Shown here: in pieces, positions 11,701-21,236 of the stretch
Layout of the letters: each line of letters starts with the position of its first letter
Numbering within the stretch: the first letter of the stretch is position 1
NCBI RefSeq assembly: GCF_001949145.1
Contig: NW_019091416.1
Coordinates: 3,179,908-3,243,907, forward strand
Direction: 5' to 3'
DNA: 64,000 nt
Origin: Acanthaster planci
Lineage: Eukaryota > Echinodermata > Asteroidea > Valvatida > Acanthasteridae
Program-made: the position numbers and the translations under genes
Notes under the pieces: model-generated
What the model saw: the letters and a program-made list of their open reading frames with translations, nothing else
Told to the model about the DNA's origin: nothing
Database searches by the model: none

Positions 11701-14700
11701 CTGACAAGAAATACAGTAACATGCCAGAGGATATAAGAACTGCATAAATGCAGACGAGCTTTTAATTTCGTTTCCTCATATCTTGTAAAACTCCTCCCAA
11801 ACTTCACAGTGGATTTTGAAGAATCTGCGAGGGTTGGTCGAATCTTAAAATTACGCATAATTTCTGCTCCGATGTAGGATGAGACAGCTTCCATTTTACA
11901 TCTGGGGAGAGCTTTTCAATTTTGGGGAGGAGGTAGATATGTTCCATTCCATCACAGCTTCAACTTGGTGTTGTAATGGATGTCAGTGCAGGGGAAACTG
12001 AACAGGCCCATATTCAGGAATAAAGTATGTCCAAGGCTGTTTGGAAACGGCAATCCACACGTACCTGGGATTGCCCTATCAGTGCAACCATACACTGACT
12101 GAAAAGCATTCTTTATTCTCAAAACAACTGTGCTATTTTACAATAAATAACTGGCTCATTTAAGAAGCTGGTAGAAGCATTTTCCAGCTTGAAATATTTC
12201 ATGTACCAACCTGCATGAGCTTGAGAAGCCCGCTGACGCAGTACAGATAGTTCTCAATCTCTGAATCCAGGTCGACGTGGGAGTCCGGGGCCAGCGATTG
12301 AAACTTTCGCCCAGCTGTGTACAGCCAGAAAGAGAATAACTGTGCATCAGGGCTCAAAAACTCAGCTGACGTTTGCAAGCAAACAGAGACAGATCGTGAG
12401 TCGATGTTAATCTGGCTTTGTGTCAGGGCTGTTAATTTTTTTTTAATGGGGTTATTTTTTGGCTCCATGCTGACGTGTGAAATCACTGTAGTATCGGTGT
12501 GATTCAATATTTGCCATCAAAAACTCTGGAGGGATTTGAACCCACGACATCCTGCATGCCCATGCATTTAATTGACACTCCCTATGTCCATTCAAAGTTC
12601 CCAACGTGAACGTGTTTAACTCAAACATCTGAGGTACTATCAATCCATCTTCTAAATTAATCAATTTTGCTTACACGTCTCCCCTTTACTTGTCTGGCTC
12701 GCAGATGAGCCTTTTCGGGCCACGACCCTGGATGGGGAAAACAAAATAATTCACAAGCAATGCCAATGATTTGGTTTTTAACTTTTTTCAAATCTTACTG
12801 AGGCTCCTTTGAACTGACTTTTAAAACAAATTGATAAGCCTCAAAATGAGCTAATATCTGAAGACTGACTGAAACTCAAAGCTACAAACAGTCAATTTAG
12901 ATGATCACAACCTTATAATAGGTAGCATTTGACTGGACGAGATGTAAAGGTTTCCATTGTTACATACCAATCAGGGAAAAGCTTAAATGGCCGAGCCATT
13001 TTTCCACTGTTGTTGATTTTTGTCAGAATAAATCAAACTCAGTACTTACGGTCTTAAATTAGAACTTGTTCTTCCTTTGGGTGTGTCTTTCATCTTGTGA
13101 ACTTTGCCAGCAGTCTAGAAGTGGACAGAAACAGGTCCTTTCTATAATGATTGATTATTCTCTTGCTTAAAAATTTAAACTTGTATTCATTTTATTCCAT
13201 CGGTCACCTATTCCAGGTCTCATATCTGGTTTTCCTATCTGTCAAGGCGAATGCTCCCTTATGTGATTTCACACTGTAATGGAAACTCTTTCAGGCCAAT
13301 AAACTTGGCCTCATGTGAACGGGCAAATATACATGAACTAGTGCCTTCTGCTCCAGTCAATATGTGGAGACTGACCTTTTTTGAAACCTATGCTTATTGG
13401 GCTTATATCCCACTCGTCTCGTCACACATTTCCTTCTTTCTAAAGAAACTGAGCAATTCTTTGCGCAGAGAGGCTGTTGTTAGTGCATCACGATTTCCAC
13501 TCTGTCGGCAGAGTGCTGGCCATTTGTAGCAGAGGTCATCCGTCACTGAAAGAGTACCACTGTTTGCCACTACCAGCCCCCGCGGATTATCAGCGAGGAC
13601 AAAAGCACTCCAGCACTCCAGCGATGAGCGATACAATACTGCTGGGCACCCCTGGAATCTGGCCATATTAGCACAGACAGCGCCGCCGTCCAGCAATGCA
13701 CTGGACCAATTTCCAGAACAAAGAGGAAATTACACGACGCCGCACAATGGGGGCTCTTTACTGGGCTGCAGGTGTGGCTGCAATACTCAAGCATCAATGT
13801 AGGTTGCCTGTCAGATAAGACTTGCCATAAGACAGCCATTTGCTAGGGTGTATGCATCCAGTAAATGGGCACATGAATTTTTGAAGAATTTGGAAAAAAA
13901 AATAAAAATGAAAAAGCGCCCGGCAGTGCGTGATGCACGCCACTAACTCCACCTGGCAGGAAGTGGTTACACATATACGTTTAAGACCTGATAGGGGCCC
14001 AAGGATAATGAAGGCTCGACCCAAAGGTAGGTCATAAATGCAAACTGACCACCATAGGAGAGAAGTTGCCCATGGACGGTATTGTGCTCTTCCTGAGGTG
14101 GTCCTTTAATGTCTCCACGGATTTCTTGAGGATGATGGAGCGGGTGGCGTGGTAGATATCGATGAAGTCCAGCGTCTTGCTGTGGTCTCTCAGCCACCTG
14201 GCGATCTCAGTCAGGTCTTCCATGGCCGACTCTGATCACGTTGAAACACAGGTGGCAGGGAAAGAAAAAACATGTAACGGTTTGGTACTCAAGATTTGTG
14301 ACCTTGCAGTAAGCCCTTTGGAAAACCAGGAAGTTGATTTCTGGCTTGTGGCTTCCACAGAGGCATGTGCCACTACTAGCCATAGCCATAACTTTTGGAC
14401 ACAGCAAGATCCCTCATTCAATGCCAATGATGCATCATGGGATCGTACACACATAGTTACAGAAGCAGCAAGTCATCTCAATCCTCCAAGTATTTCAAAA
14501 TCTGTTTTTGAAAATTTTGGAGGATTTAACCCGGCCACCAGTACATAACAGGCTTCAAACCCCTTGAAAAAACAAAGGCAAAGAATGTGTCAGTATCGGT
14601 TTGTTTCCCACAGAGTGAAGAATTTCAGCGGTTTCCAGAAAGCTCCCACCAAAACTGCAGTTATGGTTAAAACAAATCCGAAAGTGTAAGCAGAAACTGA

Positions 14701-17700
14701 ATTCATGACAAGACATATCAACTTACCTGGCATTTGGCTTAGACTGAGGGACACACTGTCTGAAGCAAAATCTGGAAAAGAAGAGAAAGGAGAATACAAA
14801 TAAACATTTGAAAAACAAAATGAAAATATAGACATCTGACCAGAAGAACAGCATCCTACCAAAAACTGACACACAGACACACAAACACCTGTATGAACAG
14901 ACAAATCTGCTCTGTCACCTGTGATTAGTGGCTCACTGTACCACATGCATGTGGTAACACAAACAAACAAACAAACAAACCCGTCGTGTTCGTTCCACTG
15001 TACAGAGATGTCTTTCTTTTTAATTTTCAACTCAACCGAAACTTCACTTTCACTTAAACAAAACTCCCCCTGACAAACTATTTGCAACAGTTAACTACGG
15101 GCATCACAAACATTAAAATGAAAAATCACAAAAAATCAAATTGAAAAAAAATAAGAACATGCTTATGAAGTACTACATGAGACTGATGAGCGATTAAATC
15201 AATTTCCACAGCCTCTTGTACTGCTTTCTTTTCATTTCTCTCACTTTTTCCTTTTCTTTCTCCTTCACTTATTCCATTTTTTTTCCAGGGGAAGGAGGGG
15301 AGTGCCCTGCTTTGTTCCCCTTGCTTGTAAGGGAGGATCCCTATTATAATCTATTCCATTCCCATGCTCCACATGGTTCTCCCTATTGGGATAGGGGACT
15401 TTTGTTCCTATAGTTCTCTGTTAACTCTTCTCTACAAGGATCCCTATGCCGGAAAGTGCACACAGACACAAGTCTTCCTGGTATGGGTTTAGACGTTTTT
15501 TATCTTGCTAGTTTTGTTTGGAACTGAAGGTAACATTTTGCCGGCCGACCCAGAATCAGTGAAACACCCCTGAGGAACAATTACGGTCAAGGTCGGTCAG
15601 CAACCCTCAAGCAAACAAGAGCCAATCTTGCCTGGTATCCAGGATGTATCTTCTGGATGAGGTTACCAGGCAAAATTGACTACTGGTTTAGCAAATGGCT
15701 GCTGATCAAATGTAGCCCGTTTTTGTTTTAACCTTCTTCTTCGGCCGCGATGAGGTCGAGCACTGTGGTAGGGGGAACGGTCTGGCCGTGGCGGCTCAGC
15801 AGGACCCTGAACTCATTCTGCAGGGAATCCTTGCCTGTGTTGAACAAGGATGTCTGGTGGAGGAAACAGGACCACTTTTTAAAGTTTACTTTCATGATTG
15901 TCAACTGCTAAGCAGCTTTCAACAGTATTTCACATGTAGCTATATAACATCTTCATCAGAGCAATGCTGACTGAAATATTTCCCTCTTTTTTAGAAAATT
16001 AACAACTGTGCCTAGTTCCATGTATTTCAAAGTTTAGCCTAGAAACGGATGTTAAATTCAGCATCCAGCTACTGGAAAACATTCCTTTCTTTGGACAGAA
16101 ATGATCAAATTGATGAGAATTTCCATGACAGAACAGCAGTTTGGTTAATTAACAACTACAGCCTTTATTCAAGATTTTGATGTTGCATTTTGGAGGCAAC
16201 CACAGCAAATGGGACATTGCCATACAGGGACCACAATCATAGTTGCACATTTCGTTAAATCAGTCGGGTCCAGTGATCAAACAGGAGAGCGACGCAAACT
16301 CAACTTGGATTGCTTGTGGTTTATCAGGGGCATAACTCTGCATCATCAAGGCACCAGCTACATGTAAGTTATAAATACCACCTGTTAACATCTTATGTTT
16401 AAAATGGAGAGCAGTTTTGGGGGACGTGCTGTGCGTGTGTGGCACGAGGTTCCTAGTCAGGCTGCTTGCCTGGCCAGTGAGGGAGACAAGCATACAATGT
16501 AATGCAAGCACGGGGCTACTCACCGCTTTAGCCAGCTCAGGGCTGCTGGGGTTGTGCTCCTCAAAGAAGTTCTTGGCGTCCTCGATCTGCTGCATGTGGC
16601 TAAGGTACTGCTCCAGGCCATTCCCCGCCCTGCAAACAGTGGGCACATTAATTCCCCATTGGCTTGGAGCAGGAACCATTAGGGCGCTCTAAGACCAACT
16701 CATTTGCAGCAGGGAACTTTCTGGGCTATTTCTTTAACCGGGAGCACGTCCCAATATGCCCTTTTCCACAGTTGACGATGCAGTCCAGCAATCATTCAGC
16801 CAACATTGGGCTGGACAACACCTCTTGGTGATCAATGGCACTTAAGCAGCCTGGAGTTTCTGAGGAAACCCTTAGGTTGATCAAGATGTCAACAAATCCA
16901 CTGGTTAATGCCAACTTCTTCCCCTGAAACCCTAATGTGTGTTTATCAACATTCACTGACTGTTATCTAACAACAGACTGAAAACACTTCATAAACAGCT
17001 TACCACAGGATCAAGTCTTTAGTCTTGGCTTTCTTTTTGCACTGTGTCTGAACAGTTTAGGAGCTTATTGCTCCTAGCCAAATGATAAAGCTTCACACAC
17101 CTACGTTGGTGCGATGTGCAAAAATCTAACATTTGCTTAAGGAATGGAGCTACGTTAAGTACGCAAAACCAGTAACTTACTACCACTTAGCTAGACTCTG
17201 TCCTTTTGTTGTAACAGTCCCTGACAATCACAAATTCCTTCCACTTGATTTGCCACACTACACGCACACACAGGGGTAATTTGATTGATTTTGACGGGTG
17301 GGACAACTTTGTCAAGAATGCATCCCTGCGTAAGAGGTTTAAGCCTGATCCAGAGAAAAAATTGAAGTTTGGCAAAGTGCCTGCCGCTCACCCTGCCTTG
17401 ACAGCCTGCTCTAGATCCCTGACTGCATCATGGTGGCTCAGCACTTCGTCAAACACATTTAGAGTGATGGAGAGATCTGAGAGTTAGACTATTCAGGAAA
17501 AATATTTGTGACCCAACCTGAGAAAGAAATACAAACTTTGAAGAAATTAAGCATGGAAGTAAATAACATTTTACCAGCATGTATGAAATGCTCCTGCAAC
17601 TGAGGCATTTTGCAATTAAGTCCTCAAGTAAAACACTCATAAGACTTGAAGTTTTGCATGGTGAAGTACATTTACACACAAGAAGTAAACTCTACACCAT

Positions 17701-20054
17701 AAAATATTTCTTCTACAAGATTGCAAGGTCCTCAAAACAACAAGACAACTTACAACGGATCAAAGTGGGTATATATATATTTGACTTTTACTGTCAATGC
17801 AATCTACAAGAATCGAGCAAAATCTTCACATGTGCATTGTACAGTAGTAAACACATTTTGGTCCATATACACACACATATACATTCGGTGATAGACTTCC
17901 TCAGGTAATGAATGAGATGAACTTGTCAGGGAAAAAGGCCACACTACAGTCCGACAGAGTTCTGCATAGTGGCAGAATTGAATTGATTGGATCTCAACAT
18001 TTTATAATGATGATATGTACCCGTACATTGAGAGAAAGCAAGGGAAAAATTGTACGGGAGCAAACGATGGAAACAAAGTATTTCAAAGAAAAGCACTTCA
18101 GTAACCCTAACCATCCTTAATCTTTCAAAATCCTCTGGGTGGTTTTGGAGGATTTTGGAGGATTGAGACTGCATGGCAAAGTGGCATTGCTGATCGCGAT
18201 GGATGCAGTCTCAAGGTTGTGCTTGATGTCTTGTGTTGTTTATGTTCAGCCATGCATAAATTCATGCCCACATTACGTGTGAAATCCTCCATACTGCTCC
18301 GGGATACAATTCAAACTGCCTCAACATAATGAGAGGAATTGGAAGAGGACTTTGAAGGATTGAGGCAGTGGGCACCCCTCCACAGAAAATATTCAAGAAA
18401 TATCGACAGATTTTGGATGACTCAGGCTGTGTCCGATTTCTTTTCATGGGGGCAGTTGGAGCCTTTTGAAGGAGTGAGGGTGTACTGTATCCTAGCCAAA
18501 AGGCATATGAAGCAAACTATGGGACAGAGAGCACCCCCCACCTTTGTGTTGGTCATTGTTATACTGGTATCTAAGGAATTCTTTTCAGACTTCTAGGGGG
18601 GATGTGTTAGGTAACAATAGGCTAGATTGTGTATAGGGATTGGACTTGTGGGGGGGTACTCCTGTGTCATGTCTGTCCCATTTCGTGCCTGGTATACCAA
18701 AAGGGTCTAGGCGGTTAGGGTTAATAGCCCTAAAACTAAAGCCAAAGCTTTGCCAGAGACAAGCACTAAAAAGAAACATTGCAACAACAGGGTAAAGTGA
18801 AAAAATATGGTTGGTTACTCAATTAACAGAACTCTAGTTTGCTGAAATAAAATCTGACTGCCGACAGAGGATACTTTCTTGCAGTTTCTGCAGTGAAACC
18901 GTTTCTCTGTGCACGGGGAGGATGTTCTGTTCCAACATGCCAAGCCGTTCCTCAAATGAGGTCAATATGGTCACCTGTAGAACGAGGGACAACATCCAAG
19001 CTGGATATATTCATTAAATTCGGAACAGTGCGGCTAGAATCTCAAATCTGAGAAGCAGAGCACACCTCATGTATGCTACATGTACATGTGGTTTATGGGG
19101 CATTGATAAGTGAGGAAAAAAATTAGCAAGTTTCCATCGTGGAATAGACAGTAAAAGTCACTTCAACAATTAAACTATCCATGCCAACTTGCAAACGGCA
19201 AACGTTGGTGATATCCCACGTGAGAAAAACAATTTGCTGTATGTCAGGTTTATAGCAGGTATCAATGACACGAAAACCCTGTTACAATGAAACTAATAAA
19301 AAATGTTAAAACTTTAGACAGCCCACATTAAGGTGTTTTGTATGCTCCAACCTTTGTGCTTATGACTGTTTCCATCTTCTCAACTGTACGAAATAATGTG
19401 GAATGTAGTGTGGGCTGCAACTTTACCCTTCTACTTGTGTGCATTTGTATCTACTGTGTTTACCTTACAATAAAATTGTCAGTTCTTGTTCAGCTCCATT
19501 GAAATACTCAACTATCTATTAATACATGCGGAATCATCTTCGTTTAACATACCATATTTGAGGTCATCTGACTACTTTTGCTGAGGCTGTCTTGAATAAA
19601 GGCAAGATCCTCTGCCCCCTATTAAAAGCAGTAGAAAACACAAATGGAGAAAAAGAGGTTTCGATAAAGGAATAACCTCTCTCAAAATGCAGTTTAGATT
19701 TGTACAAAATGAAAACATTTTGGGTGTAGGCCTGACCCCTGCACTGCAGGTGAAGAAATTATTCCAGTGGTGGATGCAGCGGCACACAGTATTTTCAGAC
19801 ATATGTGTAAAACTGTTATCTTTGATATACATGTACATCTTGCCAATGATTTAGGAAGACTTCAAAAGAAAATATTTGTGAAGTGTCGGAAATGGACAGC
19901 TTTCCATCGTTTTTGTGCAGATTTATCGATGAGTTTCACATCTTCCTCGTAGAGGTCTACTCCTACATTAATTTCGAAAAAAAATGTAACCAACGTCACC
20001 TACCTTTACCAACTTTTCATCGATAGCCTGTATTTTCTGCACTGTGTCTTCCAT
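5695..20054 (-). CDS. EXOC7: Exo70 / exocyst complex component 7 (20 exons plus one duplicated exon; C-terminus not in window)
   Basis: Exo70 is the exocyst subunit that binds plasma-membrane PI(4,5)P2 and Rho-family GTPases and tethers secretory vesicles. Twenty minus-strand exons with GT-AG borders join in one frame: 20054-20004, 19618-19553, 18974-18875, 17476-17392, 16629-16524, 15853-15733, 14771-14727, 14231-14050, 13114-13050, 12727-12675, 12314-12211, 11700-11596, 11178-11059, 10832-10734, 10431-10372, 10052-9983, 9280-9215, 8350-8230, 7193-7098, 6845-6725. They give 612 codons (1836 nt). The protein follows the family from the N-terminal coiled coil (FIQDSLSKSSQ) through the helical rods to LKDKERQQIKDKFK. 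Animal Exo70 is usually about 650-735 residues, so about 75 C-terminal residues are missing, including the basic membrane-binding end. A further exon, 5757-5695, repeats the end of exon 20. Introns carry two TTAA-flanked repeats but no frameshift or stop was seen in any exon. Confidence 0.95.
6360..6620. repeat. Imperfect local duplication in the intron beyond Exo70 exon 20
   Basis: Around 6367-6455 a segment reads CCTTCTCCACTGTGCAATGT, then a TTATAAATTTCTT stretch, then GAGAAGGGAGACAACGAG. Around 6525-6605 a similar series appears: CATTCTCCACACCACAATGT, AACATCTTTATT, GAGATTGGAGACAAGCAA. The pair suggests an old tandem duplication in this intron, in keeping with the duplicated exon at 5695-5757. 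Confidence 0.45.
6725..6845 (-). CDS. EXOC7: Exo70 exon 20
   Basis: Residues 572-612: SWNKVLSHILEVNKPMSSQR, MAQEAAKLKDKERQQIKDKF, K. The SW-K-L start and the LKDKERQ-IK-(K/R)FK end are conserved. It ends in phase 0 at AAG|GTGAGA. In human Exo70 the next residues are GFNDGLEEL, for which no exon was found. Confidence 0.95.
7098..7193 (-). CDS. EXOC7: Exo70 exon 19
   Basis: Residues 540-571 plus two bases: RSELMKLVLVSTPDIESHYA, DVIRDQKKEYSK. It matches the family S-E-L-x-x-L-V segment. Acceptor GCTGCAG, donor GAG|GTTTGT. Confidence 0.92.
7611..8061. mobile_element. TTAA-flanked CCCTAAC...GTTAGGG repeat, copy 1 (Exo70 intron)
   Basis: The left end is TTTAACCCTAACTCTCCTCA and the right end is GGGGGTTAGGGTTTAAC. 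The inside is made of loosely repeated GGAGGATTTTGAAGGATTGAGG units in both orientations, close to 7620-7675 and 7830-8020. A diverged full-length relative lies at 18102-18724, with the same order of motifs and the same TGCATAAATTCA landmark. TTAA next to CCC/GGG termini is the pattern of piggyBac-type elements. No transposase is present, so it would be a non-autonomous copy. Confidence 0.7.
8230..8350 (-). CDS. EXOC7: Exo70 exon 18
   Basis: Residues 500-539 plus two bases: AKVLGALSLNLDQKAKTYSD, QYLGAIFLLNNYHYILKSLE. The KVLG-L-LNL and AIFL-NNY-YILKSLE motifs are strongly conserved in Exo70. Confidence 0.96.
9215..9280 (-). CDS. EXOC7: Exo70 exon 17
   Basis: Residues 478-499 plus one base: DQGYSPKTTDVDANKRQVSI, YV. 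This is a poorly conserved loop. The phase fits both neighbours and the final helix start aligns with the family. Confidence 0.85.
9983..10052 (-). CDS. EXOC7: Exo70 exon 16
   Basis: Residues 455-477 plus one base: ALTFLEHLLDYIDTTAAMLT, AHR. It matches the family FLQQLLDFQETAGAML helix. Acceptor AAATTCAG, donor GAG|GTCAGT. Confidence 0.92.
10372..10431 (-). CDS. EXOC7: Exo70 exon 15
   Basis: Twenty codons, NDPDKSNMPKDGTVHELTSN (residues 435-454). It is nearly identical to the human sequence and is the best single proof of the gene's identity. Confidence 0.97.
10734..10832 (-). CDS. EXOC7: Exo70 exon 14
   Basis: Residues 402-434: GTTPTTRSKLPSLIASLETT, GAKALEEFFDVVK. Conserved KLP-x-LI and GAKALE-F motifs. 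Phase 0 on both sides. Confidence 0.95.
11059..11178 (-). CDS. EXOC7: Exo70 exon 13
   Basis: Residues 362-401: AISSAAKRAVLKHDYTAILT, VFPVAKHLSQIRPEFEETLQ. The R/K-HD-x-x-x-(V/I)LTVFP-x-x-(R/K)HL signature of Exo70 is intact. Confidence 0.96.
11415..11473. mobile_element. Minimal palindromic relative of the TTAA/CCCTAAC repeat (Exo70 intron)
   Basis: Only the two ends face each other: TTTAACCCTAACAGTCCTCA on the left and the near-perfect reverse complement on the right (GACTGTTGGGGTTAAAC). The arms are about 26 bases with two mismatches and a short loop. It would form a stable hairpin in the pre-mRNA. Probably an internal-deletion product of the family seen at 7611 and 18102. Confidence 0.7.
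11596..11700 (-). CDS. EXOC7: Exo70 exon 12
   Basis: Residues 327-361: SEAQIMTGIIPGEHQRRTFD, then KIIEKAMEMIFQDGE. The IIP-EH-x-(K/R)-TFD motif is strongly conserved. Phase 0 on both sides, donor GAG|GTAAGT. Confidence 0.95.
12211..12314 (-). CDS. EXOC7: Exo70 exon 11
   Basis: Residues 292-326. SGRKFQSLAPDSHVDLDSEI is followed by ENYLYCVSGLLKLMQ, which matches the family AYIHCVSAFVKLAQ segment. Acceptor GTACACAG, donor CAG|GTTGGT. Confidence 0.92.
12515..12600 (-). repeat. Possible tRNA-derived SINE relic
   Basis: On the minus strand, GATGTCGTGGGTTCAAATCC matches a tRNA T-arm with a pol III B box (GGTTCAAATCC), preceded by GGGCATGCAG. No complete cloverleaf can be folded by eye, so a tRNA gene is unlikely. 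A decayed SINE head is possible. Confidence 0.3.
12675..12727 (-). CDS. EXOC7: Exo70 exon 10
   Basis: Residues 274-291 plus one base: PVVARKGSSASQTSKGET, a Ser/Lys-rich linker. This is the region that vertebrate EXOC7 varies by alternative splicing. Of two nearby donors only CGT|GTAAGC keeps the frame with exon 11. Confidence 0.8.
13050..13114 (-). CDS. EXOC7: Exo70 exon 9
   Basis: Residues 253-273 plus two bases: TAGKVHKMKDTPKGRTSSNL. It is the basic linker that matches human KRKDTPTKK. Acceptor CACTTCTAG, donor ACC|GTAAGT. Confidence 0.85.
13480..13970 (-). mobile_element. Degraded relative of the TTAA element at 61008-61572 (Exo70 intron)
   Basis: The minus strand carries AGTGCTTTTGTCCTCGCTGA followed by TAATCCGC. 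In the 61008 element the plus strand has AGAGCTTTTGTCCCCAGTGG followed by TAATCCGC. The right edge here (CAGGAAGTGGTTAC, about 13958-13971) resembles that element's terminus CAGGAAGTGGTTAA. The opposite end was not found, so the boundaries are approximate. Confidence 0.4.
14050..14231 (-). CDS. EXOC7: Exo70 exon 8
   Basis: Residues 192-252: ESAMEDLTEIARWLRDHSKT, LDFIDIYHATRSIILKKSVE, and so on. The IARWL...DFI-IY-R motifs are diagnostic of Exo70. The donor is either GTG|GTCAGT (used here) or ATG|GTGGTC three bases earlier (exon end 14053). Both keep the frame and differ by one Val. Confidence 0.92.
14727..14771 (-). CDS. EXOC7: Exo70 exon 7 (micro-exon)
   Basis: A 45-base exon covering residues 177-191 (DFASDSVSLSLSQMP). 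Acceptor TTTTCCAG, donor CAG|GTAAGT, phase 1 on both sides. It corresponds to the variable acidic linker between the first and second helical parts of Exo70. Confidence 0.85.
14955..14982. repeat. (CAAA)n microsatellite
   Basis: A run of AAAC units, ACACAAACAAACAAACAAAC and on, in an Exo70 intron. Simple repeat of no evident function. Confidence 0.8.
15215..15293. repeat. Pyrimidine-rich tract
   Basis: Almost unbroken C/T on the plus strand (purine-rich on the transcribed Exo70 strand), ending TTTTTTTTCCAGGGG. Its plus-strand end mimics a 3' splice site, but no coding follows on that strand. Confidence 0.6.
15733..15853 (-). CDS. EXOC7: Exo70 exon 6
   Basis: Residues 137-176 plus one base: TSLFNTGKDSLQNEFRVLLS, then RHGQTVPPTTVLDLIAAEEE. 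This is the conserved segment with the E-F-R and LDLI motifs. The acceptor CCACCAG gives phase 0 and the correct length against the family. A nearer AG (AACACAG) would lose six residues and break the phase. Confidence 0.9.
16524..16629 (-). CDS. EXOC7: Exo70 exon 5
   Basis: Residues 101-136, starting GAGNGLEQYLSHMQQIEDAK and ending NPSSPELAKA. The NPSSPEL motif is a close match to the family (NSPDSPEL in human). Acceptor GTTTGCAG, donor GCG|GTGAGT. Confidence 0.92.
17392..17476 (-). CDS. EXOC7: Exo70 exon 4
   Basis: Encodes residues 73-100 (NLSITLNVFDEVLSHHDAVR, then DLEQAVKA). It ends in phase 2 at donor AGG|GTGAGC. It is the counterpart of the human stretch that runs into the EGPTGRLEEYL region. 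Confidence 0.9.
18102..18724. mobile_element. TTAA-flanked CCCTAAC...GTTAGGG repeat, copy 2 (Exo70 intron 3)
   Basis: It starts TAACCCTAACCATCC, ends GGCGGTTAGGGTTAA, and carries inside the GGTTTTGGAGGATTTTGGAG unit and the CAGCCATGCATAAATTCA landmark found in copy 1 at 7611-8061. It is longer and more diverged than copy 1. No transposase frame. Confidence 0.65.
18875..18974 (-). CDS. EXOC7: Exo70 exon 3
   Basis: Residues 40-72 plus one base. It begins VTILTSFEERLGMLEQNI and continues with LPVHRETVSLQKLQE, the conserved coiled-coil stretch with the PVH-x-x-T motif. The acceptor is TTCTACAG and the donor is AAA|GTATCC, a weaker site. It ends in phase 1. Confidence 0.9.
19553..19618 (-). CDS. 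EXOC7: Exo70 exon 2
   Basis: Twenty-two codons (residues 18-39) between acceptor TTTTAATAG and donor ATG|GTATGT. The translation begins GAEDLAFIQDSLSKSSQ and matches the first conserved helix of Exo70. Phase 0 on both sides. Confidence 0.9.
20004..20054 (-). CDS. EXOC7: Exo70 exon 1 (start codon)
   Basis: Seventeen codons, MEDTVQKIQAIDEKLVK, ending at the donor AAG|GTAGGT. The ATG sits in ACCATGG, a strong initiation context, and it is the first Met that joins in frame to exon 2. The segment is shorter than the human N-terminus but has the same charged helical character. Confidence 0.85.
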
Positions 20055-21227
20055 GGTTTTTCTTTCCTTTAAGTGGTATCATTCGCAAAATAATTGGGTG
20101 GGTTGTAAATTCTTACAACTTGCAGGAGGCTGCCATATTTACAATAGCTGGTAACCTGTACCTGAATATTCTCTCGTAATATGCAACGTAGTCGGCAAGG
20201 AACCAGTGAAATCAAAAGGGGGCGGGGTAACTTTTAAAAATGAGGGCGGCAGTGCAAAACTATTGATGATTACTTGTCAGACTGCTGAGGGGTTTAAGTC
20301 AAATATATTGACGCTTTAAAAAACATAAATAAAAGTATCGGTTGACTACAAACGGAGCTCTTTTAAAAAAAAGGTTAATAACTGAATAAACTAACAAACT
20401 GGGCATCAATACAAAGTCTATGAAATAATTATTGAGTAATAATGGATGCGCCAACTTTGTTTTTAACCCACGCTGTCATGGAGGAAGGGGAGAGAAGGGT
20501 GCACATTGTCAACCCCCTGGAGGAAATGGGGGAATAAGAAGGGGGGGGGGAGGAGCGATAATTCCCCGAAGAAACGCAGGAAAAAATACCCCCACTTTGA
20601 GCACTCCCTGCAGTTGTCTTTCACAAGATTTCCTACCAGGAAACGACATCTTGAAATGCATTTCTTGGAGAAAGGATTAAAGTGGTTTATCACTGTGCAA
20701 CAAGGGAAAAGCAACGAAGCGGTGTCTAATGGAGTTACACAAGGCGTACTATACCACAACCAGGGAGGGGGCGGTGTCAACATCAACATGTCTTTAGAAA
20801 ATTAACACGGACGGTGTCACTTTATTTTGACCACATGTTAAAGAAAAACCTACGTGGGATGGTCTTTGGATCCTAAAGTAGATCAGGAGATAAATGGCTG
20901 CTTAAATTGCCCACAGAGGTATAATCGATGTTTAAAATTAATTTCTTTGTAAAAAACAAAAACCAATCATCGGTGCCGTTGCTTCTTCCATGATTCTACT
21001 GGGTGTGCGCCTTTTCCCCTGGGAAACACCCAGTCGTCAGTCACTCAACTTGGTAATTTTGTCGCGTGGATGATACAGTTCAATGAACATGTTGCCCATG
21101 TGCACCCGGTACCCGGCGCGGCCCGGCGCGCGTACTACTATACTGCATACTGCATTCAACGAGCTAGATAGTTTTACTTCCGGTTCGTGACGTCATGGGT
21201 GTGGTATGGGAACACATTACAGCCAAA
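20055..21227. promoter_or_regulatory. Divergent promoter interval between Exo70 and the G-alpha gene
   Basis: The two start codons lie 1.17 kb apart and point away from each other. The right 250 bases are CpG-rich (GGTACCCGGCGCGGCCCGGC near 21105-21130), unlike the AT-rich remainder. The left part holds a G-rich, low-complexity stretch (20515-20560, AAGAAGGGGGGGGGGAGGAG). No conserved open frame lies within. Each gene probably has its own core promoter; shared control is an inference from arrangement only. Confidence 0.6.
21176..21195 (+). promoter_or_regulatory. ETS-like site and full palindromic CRE
   Basis: ACTTCCGG (21176-21183) fits the ETS consensus. TGACGTCA (21188-21195) is a perfect cAMP-response/ATF element. 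They lie 33-52 bases before the favoured G-alpha start codon. The last A of the CRE is the A of the upstream ATG. Motif matches only; binding is not shown. Confidence 0.6.
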
Positions 21228-21236
21228 ATGGCGGCG
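21225..21236 (+). promoter_or_regulatory. YY1-like element over the G-alpha start codon
   Basis: AAAATGGCGGCG matches the AAnATGGCGGC element that YY1 binds just downstream of many TATA-less animal promoters. It coincides with the favoured initiator ATG at 21228, which suggests a short 5' UTR. The motif also simply encodes Met-Ala-Ala, so chance cannot be excluded. Confidence 0.45.
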
